This document shows positions 49,445 through 58,381 of a DNA stretch of 64,000 nucleotides, piece by piece. A program made the translations under genes and the position numbers. Position 1 is the stretch's first letter; each line of letters starts with the position of its first letter. Origin of the DNA: JACKCD01 sp041390905 (GTDB taxonomy: Bacteria > Chloroflexota > Anaerolineae > Promineifilales > Promineifilaceae); NCBI GenBank assembly GCA_041390905.1, contig JAWKPA010000013.1, positions 248,001 to 312,000 on the forward strand, in the 5' to 3' direction. Under the pieces are notes generated by a model. That model had not been told where the DNA came from, ran no database searches, and saw nothing but the letters and a program-made list of their open reading frames with translations.

Positions 49445-49515
49445 AGGACGCTGATTTTACTGATGAACCTGATGAACCTGATTTTTATCAGGAAAATCAG
49501 GTTCATCAGCGTCCT
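49445..49515. repeat. GGACGCTGAT hairpin
   Basis: GGACGCTGATTTTACTGATGAACC faces CAGGTTCATCAGCGTCC. It overlaps the stop codon of the GT4 gene. Related to the hairpin at 5357. Confidence 0.65.
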
Positions 49516-50737
49516 ATTTTCCCAACTGGGCATAAATGGCGTGGAAGCGGGGGATGACGACGCGCCAGTCGAATTGTTGGGCAAACAAACGGCCGTTTTC
49601 TCCCAACCTTTCCCGTAAATTGCCATCATGCAGCAGACGCAAAACGGCCGTTGCCAGGGCGGCCGGTTCATCCGCCAGCAGCAGATCCCGTTCATGCGCC
49701 ACCGCAAACCCCTCGGCACCAATGCGGGTGCTGGCAACCGCCTTACCCGCCGCCAACGCCTCAATCAGCTTTAGCCGCGTGCCGCTGCCAATGCGGAACG
49801 GCAGCAGGCAAACGGCCGCACCCGCCAGATACGGCTGCACCGCTTCCACCCAGCCGGTGATGGTGATGCCCGGCAGGTCGCGCAGCCGTTCCAGGCGCGG
49901 GTGGGGCTTTTGGCCGACAATGGCCCAGGTGGTTTGCGGCCGCTGGGCCAGAATTTGCGGCCAGACGGTTTCGGCAAACCAAAGTACGGCGTCAATGTTG
50001 GGACGGTAATCCATTTTGCCGCTGAAAACAAGGTCAAAACGGGGGGTGGAGGCATCCAGCGGCCAGTTGGCATAGTCGTTTATGTCAATGCAGTTGGGGA
50101 TGACGGTGATGGGCGGGTTGGTGGGGGTGGGCAGGAGGTGGGCGATGGTCTCTTTGTCGGCGGCAGAAACGGCCGTTATCCAATCCACCCCGCGACAGGC
50201 TGCCCCTTCAAAGCGGTGCAGCCGCGCCACCTGAAACCAGGAGTAGGCGGCGGCGGGCCAGCGGCGCGGGTTGGGCAAATCGGCCAGCATGGCGCGGCGC
50301 TGGAGGGCGGTTTCGGCGTTGTGGTCGTCGAACACAAGTTTGCTTTGCGGGCTGTGCTGGCGAATGAGGGGGATGGTGCGGGCGAGTTCGATGCCTTCGA
50401 TTTGGATGATGTCGAAAAACGGCCGTTTTTGCAGCAGCCCAACCAAGGCCTTGTTAAACGCTTCACTGTGCAGCCGATGGGCCATGTCGGGCAGCCGGGT
50501 GGTCAGCAGTTGGCGCAGCCGGGTGGCGGTGGTACGCGGCGGCACAGGGACGGTGATGATTTGCTGGCAGAGGGTGTCGAGGGGGGTAGAAACGGCCGTT
50601 TGTCCCGCCTCCAAAAAGCTCAACAGCGTCACCTCATGCCGTTCCGCCACCCCGCGCACAATGTGGTAATTCCGCAGGCTGGTTCCCTGGTGCGGCGGGT
50701 AGGGTAGTTGGGGCGTGAGTAAAAGAATGCGGGTCAT
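49514..50737 (-). CDS. Glycosyltransferase family 4
   Basis: 407 residues. LTPQLPYPPHQGTSLRNYHIVRGV opens the N-terminal Rossmann fold; FSGKMDYRPNIDAVLWFAETVWP, LLPFRIGSGTRLKLIEALAAGKAVASTRIGAEG form the sugar-nucleotide donor site with the conserved Glu. Five ACGGCCGT copies lie in the gene. The product is unknown; exopolysaccharide or glycolipid assembly is likely. Confidence 0.83.
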   Translation of the reverse strand: MTRILLLTPQLPYPPHQGTSLRNYHIVRGVAERHEVTLLSFLEAGQTAVSTPLDTLCQQIITVPVPPRTTATRLRQLLTTRLPDMAHRLHSEAFNKALVGLLQKRPFFDIIQIEGIELARTIPLIRQHSPQSKLVFDDHNAETALQRRAMLADLPNPRRWPAAAYSWFQVARLHRFEGAACRGVDWITAVSAADKETIAHLLPTPTNPPITVIPNCIDINDYANWPLDASTPRFDLVFSGKMDYRPNIDAVLWFAETVWPQILAQRPQTTWAIVGQKPHPRLERLRDLPGITITGWVEAVQPYLAGAAVCLLPFRIGSGTRLKLIEALAAGKAVASTRIGAEGFAVAHERDLLLADEPAALATAVLRLLHDGNLRERLGENGRLFAQQFDWRVVIPRFHAIYAQLGK

Positions 50738-50779
50738 GGCTGGAAAACCACTGTGGCGACTTGTGGCACCATCATTCGC

Positions 50780-51733
50780 TCAGCCATCTGAAGAGAACAA
50801 CGTTTTTTGAAAAAGCGGTAAATTTGAAATAGTTCCTGTTGCCGTTGTTTCTAACCGATTTATTGAGGCTCGATAAAACTCCTCATTGGCTTCAAAACCT
50901 ATAAATTGACGTCTTAACCGTTTCGCAGCAATCGCAGTTGTGCCACTTCCCATAAATGGATCCAGGACTACCTGCCCTTCAAGTGTGGTCAATTTAATTA
51001 AATATTCGATTAACTCAAGGGGCTTTTGAGCTTCATGAATTCTCTCTTCATCCTTCTGAAAACCGAATTCCAGAAGGTTGGTGGGACTAGAGCCATTGAG
51101 CATACAGTCAGCAATATTCATTGCTCCAACTTCATTTGCGAGAATGTTGTCAGTAATTGTCCCACCTATTTTATAGGGTTTCATAAACCAAACGATTGGC
51201 TCCCAAATAGGAGCCAGGTTGCCCAATCGCCATCCTGCCCATTTTTCCGCTTCCTCAATCAATCCCCGGCGTTCCAGAACGATACTAACCCTTTGTGCCC
51301 GATGATGTGCAGACGGTTTTTTCCAGGCCAAAATATCTTTAAGTAAAAAACCATTGTTCTCAAAAGCATTAATAACTCGATGAATTGTTCTTCTTGCGCC
51401 AAAAACAAATACAAAGGCTCCATCTTTCATTTTAGGGAAAACCTTTTTAGACCAGCTTTCACACCATTCCTGATATTCCAGACCACTATTCCTATCCGAT
51501 TGCGCCCACCCATTAATCGGTTTCCCGCGTCGCTTAAACCCCGATTTGCCATCTTGTGCAGGAGATTTTCCCAATAACGCAGAATTTGAGTTGTTATGAA
51601 GCACGTCCCAATCATCAAGATTAATTCCATAAGGGATGTCTGACAGAAAGAGATCAATGCTGGTATTCCCCAATTTAGGGATATGATATTCACAATCTCC
51701 TAAAGTGATTTTGTTTAAATAATTGTCATTCAT
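50780..51733 (-). CDS. DNA methyltransferase of a HindIII-type system
   Basis: 317 residues. SDIPYG at 31-36 is motif IV (a DPPY variant) and DPFMGSGTTAIAAKRL at 258-273 is motif I, so the order is that of beta-class N6-adenine or N4-cytosine enzymes. It begins 5 nt after the restriction gene stop. With the HindIII-like partner, methylation within AAGCTT is predicted. The gene is AT-richer than its neighbours and has no ACGGCCGT copy. Confidence 0.82.
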   Translation of the reverse strand: MNDNYLNKITLGDCEYHIPKLGNTSIDLFLSDIPYGINLDDWDVLHNNSNSALLGKSPAQDGKSGFKRRGKPINGWAQSDRNSGLEYQEWCESWSKKVFPKMKDGAFVFVFGARRTIHRVINAFENNGFLLKDILAWKKPSAHHRAQRVSIVLERRGLIEEAEKWAGWRLGNLAPIWEPIVWFMKPYKIGGTITDNILANEVGAMNIADCMLNGSSPTNLLEFGFQKDEERIHEAQKPLELIEYLIKLTTLEGQVVLDPFMGSGTTAIAAKRLRRQFIGFEANEEFYRASINRLETTATGTISNLPLFQKTLFSSDG

Positions 51734-51738
51734 AGGAT

Positions 51739-52656
51739 TTAGCCGATTGTCAGCAGCCCATTATCATCAACGGACTCAATAGTCTTTATCTTATTCTCTA
51801 TTTTACTCGATCTCAACACCTCTCTTATGGCATCTTCCCTTGAAAGCCGCATGATGCGCTCCCGTTCTCCGGCCAAAAAGCGAAGAGCTTCATCTCGAAC
51901 AATGTGTATAGATTCACCAGCCGCCTTTTTCTCAACCTTCCACATATGATTAAGTCGCGGATCAAAACCCAGCATTGTGCGATTTATTGTTTGCCAGTAA
52001 TTATAAGCGTCTTTTGAAGGGTTCATTGCCTCAACCGCCCTGAAAATTTCATGCAATAAAATGCGAGCATCGCTTTTGGTAGATATTTGGGCATATGTTG
52101 CGAGTACAGCAAGGTGGGAATAAGTTGCAATGCACACAGACCTGGCTGCCGCCTGTTGATAGATTTGGCTTTGCCGAGACGGGAGTTGATAAACCGGGCA
52201 GACAACCATTGCATAAGGTTTTCCATGTTTCCAGCGATCCATTGCCTGAATCTTGAAATCTTTCTGGTTTTTTGCAGTACGACTTAATCTGAAAGCCTTT
52301 GCGTCAGCCACAAAACTATACCTGTCAGTTACGCATTCCACGTCAGCTACATCTGCCCGTTCCTTTAGAACAATGCTGGTGAAACCGATTGCCTGGAAGG
52401 CTTGATGGATGACGATATCTGTGTACTTGGAATAGAGCTTTTCTTCGCTTGTGTCATGTTCATATTCCTCTGGTATTGCACCACACAGGCGTAAATGACC
52501 GAGAAGGGTGTCTAATCCTTCAGATTTAACTTCCTTACCGATTTCTTGCTCTACTTTGTCAGAATCAACCCCAAAATTTCCACTCAGCCTACTGATCTCA
52601 TGAATCCAATAAGCTCGTTTTTCGATTTGCGTTTGTGTAATTGTTTCAAGGTTCAT
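51739..52656 (-). CDS. HindIII-family type II restriction endonuclease
   Basis: 305 residues. FVADAKAFRLSRTAKNQKDF (115-134) matches the HindIII catalytic block; D118 and K120 correspond to the PD-(D/E)xK residues, with D102 or D105 as the earlier acid. The C-terminal SREDAIREVLRSSKIENKI also matches HindIII. Length is the same as HindIII (about 300). Predicted cut is A/AGCTT. At least three AAGCTT sites occur in the window (29781, 32704, 54966), so host protection is needed. Confidence 0.85.
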   Translation of the reverse strand: MNLETITQTQIEKRAYWIHEISRLSGNFGVDSDKVEQEIGKEVKSEGLDTLLGHLRLCGAIPEEYEHDTSEEKLYSKYTDIVIHQAFQAIGFTSIVLKERADVADVECVTDRYSFVADAKAFRLSRTAKNQKDFKIQAMDRWKHGKPYAMVVCPVYQLPSRQSQIYQQAAARSVCIATYSHLAVLATYAQISTKSDARILLHEIFRAVEAMNPSKDAYNYWQTINRTMLGFDPRLNHMWKVEKKAAGESIHIVRDEALRFLAGERERIMRLSREDAIREVLRSSKIENKIKTIESVDDNGLLTIG

Positions 52657-52721
52657 TTGGGGTGTTTACCTTTTCGGGATTCTGACAGACCACTCTTATT
52701 GATCTGCGAAATTCTTGATTT

Positions 52722-54164
52722 TCATCCCTGAATCTGTGATTTTGTGCCAGTGACAGGTGCGGCGATGGGCTGGGCAATCACTTGCAGCCCGCCTTTGACG
52801 CGCAGCGTAATGAGCGGGTCGGGGGTGACGGGGTGGCTGGTTGCCAGCGTCAGCCGGAACTGCTGCGCCAGGGTGGCAAGGATGAGCGTGGCCTCGGTCA
52901 TGGCAAAGCTGTTGCCGATGCACAGCCGGGGGCCGCCGCCAAAGGGCAGGTAAGCATAGCGCGGGCGGGCAGCTTCGGCGGCCGGGGTAAAGCGGTCGGG
53001 GTCAAACTGGTCGGGCTGCGGCCAAAAGTCGGGGTGGCGGTGGGTGAGATAGGTGCTGACGGAGACGAGCGAGCTGGCCGGAATGGGATAGCCCCCAATT
53101 TCGTCGTCGTCAATGGCGTTGCGCGAGATAAACCAGGCGGGCGGGTAGAGCCGCAGGGCTTCCTTGAGCAGTTGCTCGGTGAAGGGCAGGTTGGGGATGT
53201 CGGCGACGGTGGGCAAACGGCCGTTTGCCTTAACAGACGGTAAGGACACCCCCGCCAACTCCTCATCCAGCCGTTCCCGCGCCGCCGGATGCTGCGCCAG
53301 CAAATACCACGTCCACGCCAGCAGGTTGGCCGTCGTCTCATGCCCGGCAATCAGCAGCGTAATCAGCTCATCCCGAATTTGCACGTCATCCATCCCCGCC
53401 CCCGTTTCCTCGTCGCGGGCTTCCAGCAGCAGCGTCAGCAAATCTACCTGGTCGCCCGTTTGCGGTTGCTGCCGCCGCCGGGCAATGATGTCGTAGATAA
53501 ACTGGTTCATTACGCCCAGGTTGCGGTAAAAGCGGCGAATGCGGGGCATGGGCAGCCAGGGGGCAACGGCAAAAACGGGGTCGAGTGAGCCAAAATATTC
53601 GTTGACCTCGTGGAACGCTTCGCTGAATAAACGGCCGTTTTGCCGCACATCCAGACTAAACAACGCCCGCGCCACAATGTCGAGCGTTAGCTCCGTCATT
53701 GCCTCATTGACATCAAACACCGTTTTGTTTTGCGCCAGCGTGTGCCAGCGGGGCAGCAAATCGGCCGTGGCCTGTACCATGATGTCGCCCAGGGCGGCAA
53801 TGCGGCGACGGTGGAACAGTGGCTGGAGCAGGCGACGCTGCTGCAGCCACGATTCGCCCTGGTTGGAAATGAGGCCGTTGCCCGACAAGCGGCGCAGCAC
53901 GTCGTAATCGAGCGTGCTTTTGCCATAGTTGCGCTGGTTGTCCTGCAAAATATGGCGGTTGTAGTCGGGGTGGCTTAGCCGGTAAACGTTCCAGAAGGCG
54001 ATTTGGTAATATTGAATATCGGGGCCATATTGGGCGGCGGAGCGGTGTAAAAAGCCGATGGTGTCGCGCTGTACCTCGCGTAAATTGCCCAGCAGCCAGC
54101 TGCCCTTGGGGCCAAACGGCCGTTTAACCCGCCGCACCGTATCCCGCAGGAAGAAAGAACACAT
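52722..54164 (-). CDS. Cytochrome P450
   Basis: 480 residues. LIAGHETTANLL is the I-helix oxygen-binding motif, KEALR the ExxR motif and FGGGPRLCIG the haem loop with Cys415. No N-terminal anchor is evident, so the enzyme should be soluble. It resembles CYP102/CYP4-like fatty-acid or alkane hydroxylases more than small bacterial class I forms. No ferredoxin or reductase gene is adjacent. Confidence 0.88.
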   Translation of the reverse strand: MCSFFLRDTVRRVKRPFGPKGSWLLGNLREVQRDTIGFLHRSAAQYGPDIQYYQIAFWNVYRLSHPDYNRHILQDNQRNYGKSTLDYDVLRRLSGNGLISNQGESWLQQRRLLQPLFHRRRIAALGDIMVQATADLLPRWHTLAQNKTVFDVNEAMTELTLDIVARALFSLDVRQNGRLFSEAFHEVNEYFGSLDPVFAVAPWLPMPRIRRFYRNLGVMNQFIYDIIARRRQQPQTGDQVDLLTLLLEARDEETGAGMDDVQIRDELITLLIAGHETTANLLAWTWYLLAQHPAARERLDEELAGVSLPSVKANGRLPTVADIPNLPFTEQLLKEALRLYPPAWFISRNAIDDDEIGGYPIPASSLVSVSTYLTHRHPDFWPQPDQFDPDRFTPAAEAARPRYAYLPFGGGPRLCIGNSFAMTEATLILATLAQQFRLTLATSHPVTPDPLITLRVKGGLQVIAQPIAAPVTGTKSQIQG

Positions 54165-54180
54165 GATGATGAACGGGTGT

Positions 54181-54222
54181 CGGTAATCAGTAATCAGTGA
54201 CCGATTACCGATTACCGATTAC
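54181..54222. repeat. GTAATCAG/CCGATTAC repeat
   Basis: CGGTAATCAGTAATCAGTGA faces CCGATTACCGATTACCG. Same type as 45784. Confidence 0.65.
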
Positions 54223-54226
54223 CAGC

Positions 54227-55741
54227 TTAACCAAACTCAATCCCCTGCGCCAGCGGCAAATTCTTCGACCAGTTGATGGTATTCGTCTGGCGGCGCATGT
54301 AGGCACGCCAGGCATCGGAGCCGGATTCGCGTCCGCCACCAGTCTCTTTTTCGCCGCCAAACGCCCCGCCAATTTCTGCCCCGGAGGTGCCGATGTTGAC
54401 GTTGGCAATGCCGCAGTCGGAGCCAGCGGCGCTGAGGAATGCTTCGGCGGTACGCATGGAGTCGGTGAAGATGGCGCTGGACAGCCCTTGGGGTACGTCG
54501 TTGTGCAGCGTTAGTGCTTCCTCCAGGTCGCCATAGGTGAGCAGGTAGAGGATGGGGGCAAAGGTTTCTTGCTTGACGATGCTGCTTTGGCGGGGCATTT
54601 TGATGATGGTGGGTTCGACAAACTGGGGGCCGATGTCGCTGCGGGTGCCGCCGCCGGTCAGGACTTCGCCACCTTCGGCCAGGGCTTGGGAAACGGCCGT
54701 TTGCATGGCTTCCACTGCCCGTTCCGTTGCCAGCGGCCCCATCAGCGTCCCCTCCGCCAGCGGGTCGCCAATTCGCACCTGCTGATAGGCGTTCACCAGT
54801 CGGTTGGTCAGGTCAGCGGCCACGCTTTCGTGCATGATGATGCGGCGGGTGGTGGTGCAGCGCTGCCCAGCCGTGCCAACTGCCCCAAACAAAATGGCGC
54901 GGGTTGCCAAATCGAGGTCGGCATCGGCGGCGACGATGATGGCGTTGTTGCCGCCCAGCTCCAGCAAGCTTTTGCCAAAGCGACCGGCGACGGTTTGGCC
55001 GACCAGACGGCCGACGCGGGTGGAGCCGGTGAAGGAGACGAGGGGTAAACGGCCGTCTTCGCTGAGACGCTGGCCGATTTGGGGGCCACCGGCAACGAGG
55101 TTGAAGATGCCGGTGACGCCGTGGTCGGCCATGACGCGGTTGGCGATGTTTTGCAGAGCAACGGCCGTTAAGGGGGTCAACTCCGACGGCTTCCACAGGA
55201 TGGTGTTGCCGCACACCGCCGCAATCGCCGCATTCCATGACCAGACAGCGCAGGGGAAGTTAAACGCCGTAATCACCCCAATCGCCCCCAGCGGGTGCCA
55301 CTGCTCATACATCCGGTGGCCTGGCCGCTCCGAGTGCATCGTTAGTCCATAGAGCTGGCGCGACAGCCCCAGGGCAAAGTCGCAGATGTCAATCATTTCC
55401 TGCACCTCGCCAATCCCTTCGGCGCGGATCTTGCCCATTTCTAGGCTAATCAGTTCGCCCAGCGGCTCCAGCACCTCGCGGGTGGCGTTGCCCAAATCGC
55501 GCACCAGCAGCCCGCGTTTGGGAGCAGGGGTTGCCCGCCATTTTTCAAAATTGGCCTGGGCGTGGGTCACAACCTGGTCATAAGCGTCGGGGGTGGTTGC
55601 CATGATGGTGGCAATCGGCTTGCCGGTTGTGGGGTTATAGGAAGTGATGGTGGGGCCATCGGTGGTCAGCCAGCCGTTTGGCCCGGAACAGGCACCGGCG
55701 TTAATATCCTGAATGCCTAGCTTGTCTAAAATTGTTTTCAT
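54227..55741 (-). CDS. ALDH7-type aldehyde dehydrogenase (aminoadipate semialdehyde dehydrogenase-like)
   Basis: 504 residues. LLELGGNNAII holds the general-base Glu and GQRCTTTRR holds nucleophile Cys295. NIGTSGAEIGGAFGGEKETG and RESGSDAWRAYMRRQT are specific to the antiquitin (ALDH7/AmaB) subgroup. It likely oxidises L-aminoadipate semialdehyde/piperideine-6-carboxylate in lysine breakdown. It is followed by the P450 gene after 62 nt. Confidence 0.87.
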   Translation of the reverse strand: MKTILDKLGIQDINAGACSGPNGWLTTDGPTITSYNPTTGKPIATIMATTPDAYDQVVTHAQANFEKWRATPAPKRGLLVRDLGNATREVLEPLGELISLEMGKIRAEGIGEVQEMIDICDFALGLSRQLYGLTMHSERPGHRMYEQWHPLGAIGVITAFNFPCAVWSWNAAIAAVCGNTILWKPSELTPLTAVALQNIANRVMADHGVTGIFNLVAGGPQIGQRLSEDGRLPLVSFTGSTRVGRLVGQTVAGRFGKSLLELGGNNAIIVAADADLDLATRAILFGAVGTAGQRCTTTRRIIMHESVAADLTNRLVNAYQQVRIGDPLAEGTLMGPLATERAVEAMQTAVSQALAEGGEVLTGGGTRSDIGPQFVEPTIIKMPRQSSIVKQETFAPILYLLTYGDLEEALTLHNDVPQGLSSAIFTDSMRTAEAFLSAAGSDCGIANVNIGTSGAEIGGAFGGEKETGGGRESGSDAWRAYMRRQTNTINWSKNLPLAQGIEFG

Positions 55742-55777
55742 TGGTTCCTCCAGGTGGAATAATGGTTTATTTAGAAT

Positions 55778-55819
55778 TTCACAGAGTTACACAGAGAAGA
55801 CACAGAGGGTCACAGAGGG
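55778..55819. repeat. CACAGAG arm, left of GxxExxY gene
   Basis: TTTCACAGAGTTACACAGAG then AAGACACAGAGGGTCACAGAGG. It is the inverted counterpart of 56212-56255. Confidence 0.75.
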
Positions 55820-55822
55820 GAT

Positions 55823-56209
55823 TTAGAGGACGAAGCGGTGGATGCCACCGGCTTTGAGAAGTAGAACGTTGAAGTTAAAGAGGAGACCTGTTTTGCATTG
55901 AGCAAACCGCATATACGAGAGTATTTGGGCTTCGTGAACGGGGAGAATCTGGTCAACAGATTTTAGTTCAAGAATGACGGAATTGTTGACAAAGAGATCA
56001 ATACGATAACCGTGATCCAGTTTGATTTCTTTGTAAATAATTGGTACAGGTTTTTGTCTTTCAACAGATAAGCCTCTTTGTTCAAGTTCAAATACCAGGC
56101 AGGTCTCATAGGCTGATTCCAGTAAACCTGGGTCGAGATGTTTGTGTACCTCAATCGCTGCTCCAATGATTCGATGTGTTAGCTCGTTGATCCTCATTGC
56201 TTGCCCCAA
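55823..56209 (-). CDS. GxxExxY family protein (PD-(D/E)xK fold)
   Basis: 128 residues; Met5 is the alternative start. GLLESAY at 28-34 is the GxxExxY signature. YRIDLFVNNSVILELKS (D71, E81, K83) is the PD-(D/E)xK core. The gene lies exactly between two inverted CACAGAG arrays, with coding sequence starting 3-4 nt inside them. The function of this family is unproven; a nuclease linked to mobility of the repeat is an inference. Confidence 0.85.
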   Translation of the reverse strand: MGQAMRINELTHRIIGAAIEVHKHLDPGLLESAYETCLVFELEQRGLSVERQKPVPIIYKEIKLDHGYRIDLFVNNSVILELKSVDQILPVHEAQILSYMRFAQCKTGLLFNFNVLLLKAGGIHRFVL

Positions 56210-56211
56210 AA

Positions 56212-56255
56212 CTCCGTGAGCCTCTGTGTCTTCTCTGTGCGACTCTGTGTAATAT
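56212..56255. repeat. CACAGAG arm, right of GxxExxY gene
   Basis: Reverse complement reads ATTACACAGAGTCGCACAGAG then AAGACACAGAGGCTCACGGAG, matching the left arm. Confidence 0.75.
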
Positions 56256-56281
56256 TGTCAATAATGATAGCCAGTAGCGGT

Positions 56282-56305
56282 AGAGACGCAAAATTTTGCG
56301 TCTCT
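56282..56305. repeat. Perfect 24-nt palindrome
   Basis: AGAGACGCAAAA joins its own reverse complement TTTTGCGTCTCT without a spacer. It is followed by GCGGTTTTTG, so a terminator role on the plus strand is possible. Confidence 0.65.
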
Positions 56306-56339
56306 GCGGTTTTTGCCGATTTTGCCATTTGTCGGTACG

Positions 56340-57332
56340 ATGCGTTTGATGGAACGAACAACATTTTTACCGGAGAGCATGGATTGGGCGATGTGGGGCG
56401 GGTTGTTTGGGGAAACGGCCGTTTGGCTTCCCCTCATTCACCCCATTTGCCAGCAGGCTGGCATACCCGTCAACACAGTGGAGGCGGGGTACCCCGGCAC
56501 CTGTGCCGTGTTTGTGGTGGATGGGGCGACGGTGGTCAAAGTTTACCCGCCCATGCTGCCGCACGATTTTGCCCGCGAGCGGGAGGTGTACCAGCAGTTG
56601 ACGGGGCGGCTGGCGCAGATGCCGCGCCTGCTGGGGGCAGGAGTTTATCATGATCGGCTGGATTGGCCTTATTTGCTGCTGTCGTTTTGCCCCGGCGTGC
56701 CGATTCGGGAACTGTATGGGCAGGTGGGGCGGTTTGGGGAGCGGCGGCTGGGGCGGGAGCTGGGGGAGATGTTGCGCGTTGTCCATGCCACGCCGCTGGG
56801 GGGGCTAACGGCATTTGACACCGAACCCGTCGCTTGGCGCCACTTTTTGCAGCGACGGCAGGCGGCGATTGGGGCTGAACTGCGGCAGCGGGGGAGCTTG
56901 CCGCCCCATGTGGTGGCCGAGGCGGAGCAGTTTTTGGCGGAGATGATGCCGCTGCTGGGGGCGGATGAGCGGCTTTGTTTGCTCCATGCGGATTTGACGG
57001 AGGATCATTTGCTGCTGGTGGGGGAAAACGGCCGTTTTTCCATCTCCGCGCTCATAGACTGGGCCGATGCCGAGGTGGGGACGGTGGGGTATGAGTGGGT
57101 GGCACTCTGGTTTGGGCTGTGTAACCGTAATCTGCCCCTCTTTCGCACCATTCTTCATGCCTATGATCCAACGATCACGCTGGATGCTGCTTTTGGCCGC
57201 CAGCTTGTGGCTTGGACGCTGCTCCACCGCTTTGGGGCGGGCATTATTGACCATGTGTGGCGGCTGGATGACCAGCCAGCTATCAACAGCGTGGGCGAGT
57301 TGGTGAGGTGGCTATGGCCGGGAGGCAGATAA
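56340..57332 (+). CDS. Aminoglycoside phosphotransferase/choline kinase-fold protein
   Basis: 330 residues from ATG 56340; ATG 56349 is an alternative and no Shine-Dalgarno is seen. LLHADLTEDHLLL is the catalytic loop, and LIDWADAEVG the metal-binding DxD-like motif of APH-family kinases. The N-lobe VFVVDGATVVKVYPP holds the ATP-binding Lys. Substrates in this family range from antibiotics to choline and sugars; drug resistance should not be assumed. It overlaps the K+ channel gene. Confidence 0.75.
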   Translation: MRLMERTTFLPESMDWAMWGGLFGETAVWLPLIHPICQQAGIPVNTVEAGYPGTCAVFVVDGATVVKVYPPMLPHDFAREREVYQQLTGRLAQMPRLLGAGVYHDRLDWPYLLLSFCPGVPIRELYGQVGRFGERRLGRELGEMLRVVHATPLGGLTAFDTEPVAWRHFLQRRQAAIGAELRQRGSLPPHVVAEAEQFLAEMMPLLGADERLCLLHADLTEDHLLLVGENGRFSISALIDWADAEVGTVGYEWVALWFGLCNRNLPLFRTILHAYDPTITLDAAFGRQLVAWTLLHRFGAGIIDHVWRLDDQPAINSVGELVRWLWPGGR

Positions 57333-58369
57333 GAAGTCTGGCGGGGGCAGGGTGGCTGCCGTTTAGCTGGAGCCGCCGGGTGTGGGTATTGGTTGTTATT
57401 CCTTTTTTGCTGTTTGGGCTGGGGACGGCGGGGTATATGTGGCTTGAGGGGTGGTCGTTTAGCGACGCCTTTTTTATGACGGCCATTACGCTGACGACGG
57501 TGGGGTATGGTGAGGTGCGGCCGCTGGATGATAACGGCCGTTTATTCACCACCCTGCTCATTCTGCTGGGCGCATTTTATTTGGCCTTTGGGTTGGAATA
57601 TTTGCTTTCTGCCAGTATTGGCGGTGATTTTCGGAGGCGACGGCTGATGCGAGAAATTGGCAAGTTGAAAGACCATGTGATTGTGTGTGGCTATGGTCGG
57701 GTGGGAGCCAGCGCAGCCAACAGCTTGCGCGAAACTGGGCAGCGTCCGGTGCTGATCATTGAAAAAGAGGAGGGGCGGGTGCAGCAAGCGTTGGAAGCTG
57801 GTTTTTTGGTGCTAACGGGTGATTCAACCGACGATGATACGCTGCGTGGGGCGGGCATTGAACGGGCGTGGGGGGTGTTGGTTTGTACCGGAGATGATTC
57901 GCTCAATTTGTTTGTGGTGCTGTCGGCACGGTCGCTGAATAAAGATCTGTTTATCATTGCCCGCAGCACGGAAACGAATGCGGCCAAGATGCGGCTGGCC
58001 GGGGCGAACCGGATTGTGTCGCCGTATCAGATTGGGGGGCGGCACATGGCAAATATCGCCGTGCGACCTAATGTGGCCGATTTTTTGGATGTGGTGACGC
58101 TGGATGGTGGGCGGGAGCTGTGGATGGAGGAGCTGGTGATTGCGCCGGATTCGGTGCTGGTGGGGCAAACGTTGGCGGAGGCAGATATTCGGAAGCGGCT
58201 TAATGTGCTGCTGATTGCTATTTTGCGCTTTGCTACTGGCTCTACGGTGAACCCTACGGGGGAAACGAGGCTAGAAGCTGGGGATGAGATGATTGTGTTG
58301 GGAACGCGGGAGCAGTTGGCTGCGTTGGCCGCCCTGGCGGGCGGCCTGGCGCGTTGGGGGAATGGGTAG
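57314..58369 (+). CDS. Two-TM potassium channel with RCK (TrkA-N/TrkA-C) domains
   Basis: 351 residues from ATG 57314, with GAGG upstream; GTG 57308 is less well placed. Two membrane helices at about 22-42 and 76-98 enclose the pore with filter TLTTVGYGEV. VIVCGYGRVGASAA is the RCK NAD-like Rossmann motif, and LEAGDEMIVLGT closes the TrkA-C domain. It should be a tetrameric gated K+ channel in the cytoplasmic membrane. It overlaps the previous gene by 19 nt. Confidence 0.88.
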   Translation: MAGRQIRSLAGAGWLPFSWSRRVWVLVVIPFLLFGLGTAGYMWLEGWSFSDAFFMTAITLTTVGYGEVRPLDDNGRLFTTLLILLGAFYLAFGLEYLLSASIGGDFRRRRLMREIGKLKDHVIVCGYGRVGASAANSLRETGQRPVLIIEKEEGRVQQALEAGFLVLTGDSTDDDTLRGAGIERAWGVLVCTGDDSLNLFVVLSARSLNKDLFIIARSTETNAAKMRLAGANRIVSPYQIGGRHMANIAVRPNVADFLDVVTLDGGRELWMEELVIAPDSVLVGQTLAEADIRKRLNVLLIAILRFATGSTVNPTGETRLEAGDEMIVLGTREQLAALAALAGGLARWGNG

Positions 58370-58381
58370 GCTGGGGTGTTG

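Noticed and set aside
56340..57332. Aminoglycoside resistance gene
   Set aside because: Only the general kinase fold is evident; there is no close match to known resistance enzymes and the context is chromosomal housekeeping.
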